From Diplonema japonicum (lineage: Eukaryota; Euglenozoa; Diplonemea; Diplonemida; Diplonemidae): DNA of 64,000 bases. The notes below the pieces were generated by a model that was not told the origin of the DNA, searched no databases, and saw only the letters and a program-made list of their open reading frames with translations. Of this stretch, positions 55,201 to 64,000 are shown in pieces. The DNA lies in assembly GCA_964019335.1 (NCBI GenBank), contig OZ025760.1:62001-126000 (forward strand). Direction: 5' to 3'. A program made the translations under genes and the position numbers. Each line of letters starts with the position of its first letter. Within the stretch, counting starts at the first letter, position 1.

Positions 55201-58200
55201 GTCACGGCTCTGAAAGGGCCTAGGTATTCGAACCCAGCCGACGCCATTTTTTCGTAAAGCGTGGCAGGCTTAAGCAGCTTTCTATCCTCGTTGTTGTTCG
55301 ATATGTTTATTAAAGGAGCGACTCCTGGGCTGTGTGCAACCCATGCTTCGGCGTGAACCCGCATTTTCCCTTCATTGTTGAAGTCCTGACTCGACACCAT
55401 GACCCTCCAGTTCTTCAAAGTCGTGTCCACTGTCGTGACCACTTCTCTTGACGTGTGGCTGCCCTTCGCAGCTGTCATCTCCAGCGTGCTTCTGAACCTC
55501 ACCCCCGTGAGGGTCACGCTGTCTCCCTCGCCTTGCCGCACCGCGTCCACAGCCGACACCATCATCTCCAGCCACATGGTGGCGGGCACCACCATCGCCC
55601 CGCTGATTTTATGCCCCGTAAGATACCCCACCCCAGCTTGATGCCACTCGATAGGGTCCATCGAGGTCGGCCACAGTGTGGTACAATTGTACGTTCCGGG
55701 GTGTGTTGACTCACTCGGATGTCCGATCACCGGCTCGGACCTGACGGGGATGATGTTCTTGACGAGGTTAAAGGGAAGTTGAAGTGCTCGCGTGTAGGCC
55801 GGCCAAGACACAATCTTGTTGAACATTACCACAGGGGACAACGGGGATAAAAGATTCTCACGCGTGAAGAACCTGACAGCCTCCGAGGGTGTGAAGAAGG
55901 ACTCGCCGGATAAGGGGTTGATGTTAAAAGCTTCGGACATCCCCACCGTCCAGCCTCCCCATTGGACTGCCTTGACGAGGAGGCCGTTGCGGATGTAATG
56001 CACGGCAGAGGCATCAGTGAAGGCGTTGGCAGCAGAGTAGATGGACTGCCCGGGGGGTCCAAGGACAGAGCTTGACGAGGAAGTCAAAAAAACAACGGTT
56101 TTTGAGGATTTCCGTGCCACTGCTCCGACTAAGTTTTGCACACCGTGCATCTTCGCCCCCACCGCATCCCGAATACCAGCCTGCTTGACGTTCCCAATGG
56201 TCATGTCTGACACTACACCAGCACAGTGGAAAACATACGAAATCTCCCCCGTTACCTCTTCTACAACCTTCGCTGTCCGTTCCTTGTCCATGACATCGCA
56301 TTGCATGTACCGTACGCCGTGTTCTTGGTCTTTCTGTGCAGGTGGTCGGCGGGAAAGGGCGATCGGGTTCCCTTTGGCGTCTCTCACCCATTTTGCAATG
56401 GACAGGCCAATACCCTTCGACCCTCCTGTTATAAGCACGGTCTTGCCCGTCACGTCCAGCGGGGTTTGCTTCTCTTTGAACGGTGTTCGAACGAGCCTCG
56501 AGGCTGCCCATGTGCCTTCCTCACTCAGCGTTACTTCCTCGTCGGTGTATACTCTATGGACGGCATTGTCGATTCTTGATTCTTGTCCCTTTAGGATGAC
56601 CCTCCTTGTTTTGACATTTGGCACTTCTCTTGCAACGCTTCTGAAAAAGCCCAGTAAAGTAGACCCGCCCACACCTTCTCTTACCAGAAGGAGGATCTCC
56701 TTCAGGGCTTTTTCCTTGACGACATGCTGGACCACCTCCACGACCTCCTTCAGGACGTTGAGGTTGGCCTCCGCTTCGACTTCTTCTCCCAACCACACCA
56801 TCAGAAGCCTGCCGTGTTTCTTCACCCCCTTGACGACAGTCTCGATGTCCCTGCACGGCATTACTCCCTCCGCAGCCTTGTGCTTTGCGTTCTGCACGTA
56901 CCAACAAGGCCATAAAGAGGTTGGGCATTGACGCGGGGAAGGGATGGTGAGGTATTCGTGCGTGTAAACATGCGAGTGGACTGGCTGCTCGGTTCTCGGC
57001 AACAATGTTTTTTGTTTTTTACTGTGGGGCATCGCAGCGCTGCTCTCCGGCCAGCATTTCTCTCTCGCATATGGTACAGGCGGGACCCAAGTACACGGCA
57101 CCTCCGAGGTTCCCTTCCATGCCTTGTGCTTCGCAGCAAGCGCTTTCTTCCAGTCAACACCCGCACCGTGCTGCCAAGCAAGGGACAAACCGTCCCAGAG
57201 AACCTGCTCCTCTTGCGATGGGACGCTCTTCAGAGGCTTCGCCATCAAAGGGCACACAGGAACGCCGTCGCCTGCTTCCTTGATACAAGATGTGAGCAGC
57301 TGCGGGCCTGCCTCAAGAACAACGAACGGACGGAAGTCTTGAGAGATGGAAGCAACGGCCTGCGTGAAGTTCACAGGCAAGCGCATGTGGGTAGACCAGT
57401 ACTCAACAGACGTAGCCTGGTCGGGGGTGATACGCAAACCTGTGACAGTTGAGTAAAGAGGGATCTTTGGAGGGGAAAGCGTCAGGTCTTGAAGGACCGA
57501 ACGGATGTAAGGGATGCCAGGGTCGACGGAGGAGGAGTGGAAGGCCGCGTCTGTGGGGATGCGTTTCGGTACCCATTCGGGTTTGTCCTTCTCAATGGTT
57601 TCCAGCTCGTCGAAGGAACCAGAGATCACGCTGCGAGAAGGAGAGTTCAGACAGGCGATCTCGAGGGTATTCTTGCCTTTCAGGCACGGTGCGATCTCGT
57701 CCTTCCCTGCCATGACAGAGACCATGCCGCCTTTGTTCTTTTTTACGAGTTCATCGATGACGTGCCCGCGTGCTTGTACGAATTTGACTGCATCCTTCAG
57801 CGTGAAGACCCCTGCAACTGTTGCCGCGGTGACCTCTCCCAGTGAGTGCCCGACCACTGCAGAGATCCGCACCCCGAATACCTGTGCCACCACCTTGGCC
57901 AAGCTGTATCCTACGGCGAACAGCAACACCTGCGTACCTGCGTTGTTCCTCGGGTTGCATATCTCTATTCCAGCTACTTCTTCCACGCCCTTGAAATACT
58001 TTTTAAACAGTGGAAGCGTCTTAGCATTCTTAAGCCCCTCGCAAAGCCCGTTCGACAGCCCGCCCTGCCCTGGAAATGAAAGCACCGTGGGTACGTTCTT
58101 ATCGCTCAGGCTTTTTACCGGGTGGTGGCCCACGGAGGTCGACACGCGGTACTTGAAAGCGTTCCGTTCGGACAGCGTTTTTTCAATGTTCAGAACGGCG

Positions 58201-61200
58201 GTCGGCTCGGACTTCGCAAAGGATGCAATTTCAGAAGCAGACTGCACGGCCGCCGGTCTGGACTTAGCTGAGATCAAGAACGTTGCGGGGTACCCCACCG
58301 TCTCGACAGGAGCCGCTGGGACAGGGTCATACCCCTCACATATGAGATGCACATTAGTGCCACCTACACCGAAGCTGGACACGCCACAACGTCGGTGACC
58401 TGTCCACGGGGCCAGGACAGTTTGGATGGAGAGAGGATGCGTGATTTCGGAGATGGGATGGGAGTGATTCGCGGTGGGGACCAGTGCTTTGTGGTGAAGA
58501 CACAGAATTGCCTTTAAAAGCCCTGCTGCACCGGCAGCAGTGTTTGCATGCCCTATGTGGCCCTTCACAGACCCAAGGGACAAGGGTGTTTTCCGACTGC
58601 CGTATGTGTCGAGCAGCGCCGCGATCTCGATAGGGTCGCCGACTGCGGTGCCCGTCCCGTGGCCTTCGATCATCGACACGGTGGAGGGATCGACCCCAGC
58701 GTCGTGCAGGCATTTCGTGATGGCGTCGACCTGCCCGCTGCGGGAGGGGGAGTTGTAACTGTGCTTCCGCTTCCCGTCGTTAGCAACGCCGCACCCGAGA
58801 ACCACAGCGTAGATACGGTCACCGTCACGCTCTGCATCGTCTAAAGGTTTCAAGGTGAAGGCGACACCAGCACTGCTAGGCAACGTGCCCGTGCCTGAAG
58901 AGTCATACGGACGGCAACGACCATCTACAGACCACACCATGCCAGGCTGATGGAGGTATCCTGTGTCCTGCGGGAGCTGGATCGAAACTGACGCAGCGAC
59001 AGCCTTCTTGCACTCTCCCGACCGCAACGCAGCAACAGCCGCTGCAACGCACGACAGCCCGCTACTGCACGCAGTCTGGATGGTCTGAGAAGGGCCGTGC
59101 AGGTCTAGGAGGTACGACACCCTTGTAGCACAGTAGTCTTTATCGTTACCCACTTCCAACGCCCAGTACTTAGCGGGATCGTCAACCCTGCACTCCATGG
59201 TGTCCTCTTGTAAGACGTCTGTTAGGTATTGCGGGAGGGAAGACCCCGAAGCGTACACCCCAACGCTCTTCTCCCCAGGCGGCCCCGAGTCGGCCAGGGA
59301 TTCCCTGCATAACTCAAGCAAGACGCGTTGGTTTGGGTCCGTGATAATGGCTTCTTGTTTCGACATTGACCAGAACTCCGGGTCGAAGCCAGTGATGTGC
59401 TCGTCAGGGAGGAGTATGCCGCGTGCTACGTAATCAGGGTTGCCCGCCATGTGCTGGGGTGGGGTGACATCCGTAGAGAGGTCGGAAGTGGTTTGGAGGC
59501 TCTCCCACACGCAGGGAAGGAGGTGCCCGTTGTCAGTGGGCCACCTGACCCCGATCCCTACGACAGCGATCTTCTTGTTCAGCGAGGCGGGGCTGCGGAT
59601 GCTGGGGACCGAAGCGTGCTTTTTCCCGTTGTCAATGAAGCGTGCCTGCTCCTCGATCGTCGACAGCTCGATGAGATCCGCCACACGGAGCGACAAGATC
59701 TGCGACAGCCTTGTTATAGTCAGAGAGTGCGCTCCTATGTCATACATCGATGTTTGTTCAGGACACGATACTGCGGGGTCACCAAGAAGCTCGACCCACG
59801 CAGCACGCACACGGCTGGACGTCAATTCACTGTTGTTACCATTAGGAGCCGAGATGAGTCGGGTCTGAGGAATGCCGACCTTTGCATCAACAGGGACACC
59901 GGTCTTGTACCATGTTAGAAGGACCCTCGAGTCGAGCTTTCCGGTAGGTGTAACAGGGAACCGGTTGATGAACACCAATGTTGTCGGGTAATGGCTGGAA
60001 GGGAGGTCTGTCTCCTTCAAATGCTCCGCCAAGGCGGACGCTGTGGGGTTGCTCTCCAGTGTAACGTCGAGGTTCACCTTCAAAAAGCCGATCAAACAGT
60101 CGTTTGCAACGAGGGGGACGCCGTCGAGGATCTCGGTTCGAAATATCTTTTCAGGGATCTTCTTGAGGTGTTTTTGTATCGCACCGAGGTCGATCCGGAA
60201 CCCGCGTACCTTGGCCGTCTGGTTCAGCCGTCCCGCGATCCCGTAGATCTGCGCTTTCCCGTGGTACTGCGTGCTTCTGAAACAGCCTCGAAGAAGGTCC
60301 CCTCCGAGCTTATCAATGTCGAATGTTACAAGCGAGTCCTTTGTGAACCATGTAGGGGTTCCTTCATATGTTCCAAATGAATCTGAAGCTGTTGGATCGC
60401 CCAAGTAAGTAGTGCCTTCGGGTACACCGGAACCACTCACACCCAGCTCTTTCAAACCCGTGTCTTTGTAAGGAATGGGCCTGACGGAGACGGTGGGGAG
60501 GGGGAGCCCGACAGGCGCGTACTGCAGCTCCGGAAGGCGGTCGGAGATGATCGACGTGATTTGAGGAGTCAGTTCGAATGTACACACGTCGCCTGCTTCT
60601 GTTGTTGATAAAAGGTTCAAAATCAGCGTATCAGGTAGTTTATCGTGAACCAGTTTTAAGGTGTCAATCGGCAACGGTTCACCGGAGAGAACCGCGATTC
60701 GCAAAATCCCGCCGATTCTGGCGATGGACGCGTCTTGCGAAAGAGCGCGGAGAAGCGACGGTGAGAAACAATCGATCCTGGTGATCCCGACCTTCTCGAT
60801 GAGCGTGATAAGCAAACCGGAATCGATGATACTTGAGTCTGGGATTAAACAGGTGGGGCGGCCCCGTGCCATGCCCATCCACCAGTACCACAGCGGAAAC
60901 ATATTAACGCCGATGATATCTGTATCGTCCATTGGGTAATATTTTTCACGGAAGGAGAGCATGTTGGAAAGGTGCAAGTGGTTCATGATGACACCTTTTG
61001 GTTTACCTGTTGACGTGCCGGTGGTCCAATCGACGAAGGCGGGCGTGGAGGGTGTAATATGCGGTAAGTGGTCGATGGAGAGCTTCGGGTTTTCCGTTTT
61101 GCAAATTTCGTCTATCTCAAGAATCGGGACTGTAGTGTGTCTGTCGGCATCGACGTCAGATCTGCTCCCGTAGATTAGGAACTTGGGGTCCCATGTTTTC

Positions 61201-61480
61201 CATATATGCTCCCGTTGTGGTTCTCCTAACCTTAAGTCCACCACGGTGAACGGTGCTCCCTTCAAAGAACAGGCTAAGCATCCTATCACCCACCGTTTTC
61301 CCTTCCCCACGCAGAGGGCTCCCCGCGCCCCGTTCGGGATCATCTCCGCAACCTGTAGCGCGGCATTTATCAACTCCTTGAACGTCATCGTCTCTGCCTC
61401 GTTTCCATAATACAGTGCCGGGTCGTCCGGTGTCAGGCGGTAGCGTTCTAATATCAGTGTGGGGAAAGGTTTGATGTCCA

Positions 61481-61481
<1 letters not shown>
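52218..61481 (-). CDS. Type I polyketide synthase, loading A-PCP plus one fully reducing module and FSH hydrolase (3,087 aa)
   Basis: One uninterrupted exon; start MDIKPFPTLILERYRLTPDD (upstream in-frame ATGs give a homopolymer-rich extension). Order and approximate residues: AMP-binding domain 1-480 (WTTGTSTGKPKGV ~160); carrier with Ser ~584 (DIGAHSLTITRL); ketosynthase ~665-1100 with TACSSGLSC (Cys ~804), EGHGTGTAVGDP and GHANTAAG; acyltransferase ~1135-1420 with GHSLGE (~1210) and AAFHS; ketoreductase ~1670-1870 with LITGGSKGIG and YSAANAF (~1814); dehydratase ~1935-2230 with GHKISGAMVVP (~1954) and IDACTQ; enoylreductase ~2390-2700 with HAAAGGVGQA (~2494); carrier with GFDSL (Ser ~2830); FSH1-type serine hydrolase ~2890-3087 with GFSQGA (~2990), FDPNEP and GGHG. 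All active sites look intact. It probably loads an acyl starter as adenylate, makes a saturated chain iteratively and releases it by hydrolysis. KR before DH is unusual. Confidence 0.93.
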
Positions 61482-61511
<30 letters not shown>

Positions 61512-62003
61512 AATACCCCTTTCTCCCCCCCTTTCTTTTTTTTTTTTGCAAACCTGAGGGGGGGGAAAAAAAAAGAAAAAAAAATTCTCCGCCATGTTTT
61601 TTGTTATCCACTTCTTCATATCAACAAATGTTGTTTTTGAGAATCGCTCCACGGCTGAGAGGGCAAATCAGAAGAAATGGCCCTCCCCCTCAGCCCTTGC
61701 GACACTGGATGGGGTGTTAATTCTCGGAGACGGTAATGTCCCAATTGGGGTTGAGGAGAGACTTCTCTGCGCTGCGATGAAGAATTATAAGAAGAAACCC
61801 GAAGGAAAAAATAAAAAATAAAAAAAAAATACTGAACGAAATAAGTAGTATAAAAAAAAAAAAAGAATCCAACCACCCCCCCCCCCCCCCCCCCCGCACC
61901 TCCTACTAATCTCTCTTCAGAGATTTTTCTTTCTCTTCTTTTTTTTTTTCTTTTTTTTTTGTATCTATTTTTTTTTTTTTTTTTTGTATATCCCCCCTGT
62001 CTT
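61482..62003. other. PKS-FAM177 spacer with one doubtful plus-strand ORF
   Basis: T-runs and a C-run (61877-61895). A plus-strand frame at 61594-61821 (76 codons, including LATLDGVLILGDGNVPIGVE) has fairly balanced codons but no recognised homology and would break the strand pattern, so I do not call it. On the minus strand, TTTTTTTTTCCCCCCCCTCAG at about 61552-61572 looks like a splice acceptor 70 nt before the PKS start. Confidence 0.4.
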
Positions 62004-62474
62004 TCACACGCTTTCCTCAGGCTGGACATGAACAAGAGATGTGTGAGGCATGGAAGTAGCTTTTGCATTAGGGTCTGGGAGGCCTAGCCTGCGTCTCTCC
62101 TTAGCGCGCTCCTCAAGGAGCTTCTTCTTGATATATGCCTCTTTCTTGGTCTTTCTAGCCAGCTGTCTATCATGCTCATCAATAGCGTATTGAAATCTAC
62201 TCTGAGTGATACCCAAGGCGTCCGCTACTTTCTCTCCCAGGTAATCGGCTGTTGCATACATTTGATATAATACAGGATACACCGCTCTCCAAGTCTTTTC
62301 TACCACTTCGTACTTAAATGGGACTTCGTACCACTCTGGGCTTGCGCTGTAGTAACCCTCAGCTTCAGGAGTGGGTTCCTCTCGGTCTTTAGCCTCTTCT
62401 TCTATTTGTATTTCTATCTCTGTTTCGTCATCTTTCTCCTCTTCCACCAAGCTTTTGTGCTCCTCTTCGGACAT
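62004..62474 (-). CDS. FAM177-like protein (156 aa)
   Basis: Single exon. Residues 1-45 are acidic (MSEEEHKSLVEEEKDDETEI). The core WRAVYPVLYQMYATADYLGE then KVADALGITQSRFQYAIDEH matches the conserved CDFLGEK-ASxLGI-xxKYQYAIDEY signature of FAM177, a small conserved eukaryotic family linked to the Golgi. A basic coiled helix follows (RKTKKEAYIKKKLLEERAKE). Start ATG follows AATAA-rich sequence; a run of ~20 G on the plus strand lies 45 bp upstream. Confidence 0.82.
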   Translation of the reverse strand: MSEEEHKSLVEEEKDDETEIEIQIEEEAKDREEPTPEAEGYYSASPEWYEVPFKYEVVEKTWRAVYPVLYQMYATADYLGEKVADALGITQSRFQYAIDEHDRQLARKTKKEAYIKKKLLEERAKERRRLGLPDPNAKATSMPHTSLVHVQPEESV

Positions 62475-63063
62475 TTATTTAACCCTTTCTCCCCCTTTTT
62501 GTTGTATGTTTTTGGTTTGGGGGGGGGGGGGGGGGGGGAAGGAGGGAAAAAAAAAAAGAAGAAGAACTGGCCATGAGGCACATTAAATATTAGGTGGCAA
62601 GGGGGGGGTTTTTTTTTTAACGAGAGAGGATCTCGTTTTTCGCTCGTGAAGTAATAATTTCTTATTTTTTTCCCCCTCTCGAGTGTTTAAGCCCGCCCCT
62701 CCTCACCCACAAAGTGGGGAAAAAAAAAAAAAAAAAAATAGGGCGTTGATTGCAACACTAAGTGGTGTTAAGTGTGCAACGAAGCATGAACTACTTGATT
62801 ACAGGGCGCATCTCGGCCGAGCTGTGGCTTCTTTTGTGTTCCGCGTCGTGTCGTTAATGCGTGCAGTGTGTTCCGGGTAACCAAGATTCCGCGCCCGTGC
62901 AGTTTGCTGCCGAGCATCTGCAATACGTTCTTCCACTCGGGCGCTACTGAAATGATTTTAAGTCAGAATAGAGAAGCGAAAAAATGGATAAAAAGGGGTG
63001 GAATGGCGCTACCGGTGATGACCCTTTATATTAAAAAAAAAAAAAATGGAAAAAAAAATAAAA
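62475..63063. other. Intergenic
   Basis: G-run 62519-62538, then 62740-63000 of mixed sequence without a credible open frame on either strand. Nothing recognised. Confidence 0.5.
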
Positions 63064-63399
63064 TCATTGTTCAAAGATGTCCCTTGCAAGGTGCTTCGAA
63101 CATCTTTCTAAGGGGTCGAAGTAGTCAGCGCAGTGCTGGGTTCCTTGGTACTCTCCCACCGACCGGATCGACTTGAAGCACCTCCAGAAGCTGTCGGCTT
63201 CTGCCGGGCACGCACCGGCCTTCCCCACGCAGTGCAGGCAGGTCTCATACATTTCCACCCCTACTGCATTCAATGCTGTTCCCCCCTTCTCGGCCTTCTT
63301 CAGCTCTTTAGAATAGTTTTTCCAGTACACCTTGCAGTCCTTTGCCGCTTTTCTCCTCTGCGCTTCGGTCAGAGGGACGTACCCACCTTCGTCACCCAT
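63064..63399 (-). CDS. Twin-CX9C protein (111 aa)
   Basis: Single exon, start MGDEGGYVPLTEAQRRKAAK. Two helices carry CX9C motifs, CPAEADSFWRC and CADYFDPLERC, spaced as in a coiled-coil-helix fold. Extra cysteines lie in CKVYWKNY and CLHCVGKAG. Twin-CX9C proteins are imported into the mitochondrial intermembrane space by the Mia40 relay and serve as subunits or assembly factors of respiratory complexes. Which one this is cannot be told from the sequence. Confidence 0.75.
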   Translation of the reverse strand: MGDEGGYVPLTEAQRRKAAKDCKVYWKNYSKELKKAEKGGTALNAVGVEMYETCLHCVGKAGACPAEADSFWRCFKSIRSVGEYQGTQHCADYFDPLERCSKHLARDIFEQ

Positions 63400-64000
63400 C
63401 CTTGTTGTGTATCTTCTGTTTTTTTTTTTTTTTTTTATAGGCCATGGTGCGTTGGGCGGCTAAAAGAATTTATAAAAAAAAAAAAAAGAAGAAAGAGAGT
63501 GTAACATTTAACCATTAAAAGGACCATGAAGGCATATGTGTCCTTAAGAAAAAATGTGACACTTTTTTGTGCCCCACAGCCCTTGGACTGCCGTCTGCAT
63601 CTCCGTCTATTCAGAGGTTAGACAAAACACTTCAGCACTGGCCAATCAGCGAAGGCACTGTGAAGGCCGTGCCAAAAATCAATAAAAAGCACAATTTAAC
63701 ACCTGCAAAGCGTGCAATGTTGCCCTGTGCCATCCACTGCGTTTCTATCATCGCTGTTCTTCAGCCTCCATAATTGTTCAGGTAACAAGGGTTCTTGACC
63801 AAGTGGGAAACACACATTTAATACTCCACGTATAACAGCGATGCAAGCAAAATCAGTTAGGCAGGAAACTTCGACAGCTGACCAAGGTGGGGAGGCAAAC
63901 AGGATGCACACATCTTCGGTATTGCAGCTCATACAGCAAACTGGTGTTCTACATGAGAGTGGTCCCGGACTCGCATGTGGGATGCAGTTCGAGAGCAGAT
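63400..64000. other. Right edge, nothing assigned
   Basis: T-run and A-run to 63490, then unique-looking sequence. A minus-strand frame at 63696-63932 (78 codons, Cys-rich, DVCILFASPPWSAVEVSCLT) has no recognised homology and no supporting features. It could be a relic or part of a gene beyond the window. Confidence 0.35.

Noticed and set aside
56041-58398. Plus-strand frames of 296 and 294 codons opposite the PKS
   Set aside because: They overlie intact KR and AT/KS coding sequence with active-site motifs on the minus strand.

Overview
This window reads as nuclear DNA of a unicellular eukaryote. Coding blocks of moderately high GC are separated by intergenic DNA full of A/T homopolymers and occasional runs of 20 or more G or C. 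Many genes carry short GT-AG introns. Products are typically eukaryotic: EML-type WD40 protein, PTEN-like phosphatase, CaMKK-like kinase, SET, U-box, Qa-SNARE, CNNM, RRS1, XLF, FAM177, mitochondrial 2-oxoglutarate dehydrogenase E1. A plastid-type porphobilinogen synthase and a giant type I polyketide synthase hint at an alga or plastid-related lineage, but I cannot place the organism. All protein genes I accept (27, counting duplicates) lie on the minus strand; only a tRNA-Asn is clearly on the plus strand.

Layout (genes run right to left). 0-6.7 kb: partial unknown gene, coiled-coil protein, EML protein, mucin-like membrane protein. 6.9-8.5 kb: decayed DNA transposon with long terminal inverted repeats. 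8.5-14 kb: XLF-like repair factor, three near-identical ZNF706-like genes interrupted by a LINE relic, SET protein. 14.5-15.6 kb: two head-to-tail copies of a hairpin-bearing repeat. 15.8-23.8 kb: PTEN with an N-terminal PI3K-type Ras-binding domain, a 3.6 kb gene-free stretch with one inverted-repeat element, and a CaMKK-like kinase with a tRNA-Ser inside its intron. 24-30.7 kb: 157-bp MITE, Ubl-ankyrin protein, unknown protein, second hairpin repeat with a tyrosine-recombinase-like fragment, OGDH E1. 31-38.6 kb: third hairpin repeat and a tandem CNNM duplication. 38.8-46.5 kb: RRS1, unknown EF-hand-like protein, HemB followed upstream by a degenerate HemB-like paralogue, Qa-SNARE, acylated small protein, tRNA-Asn. 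46.5-64 kb: second Ubl-ankyrin protein, RPxSA-motif protein, U-box protein, 3,087-residue PKS, FAM177-like protein, twin-CX9C protein.

Introns were placed by eye from frame, splice sites and protein continuity. Most begin GTATG, are 34-117 nt, and several are almost pure A-tract or trinucleotide repeat. The genes do not form an obvious pathway. The shared themes are one-way gene order, local gene duplication, homopolymer introns, and a family of repeats whose hairpin arms differ in sequence but keep the same architecture. That repeat family is the best candidate for an undescribed mobile system.
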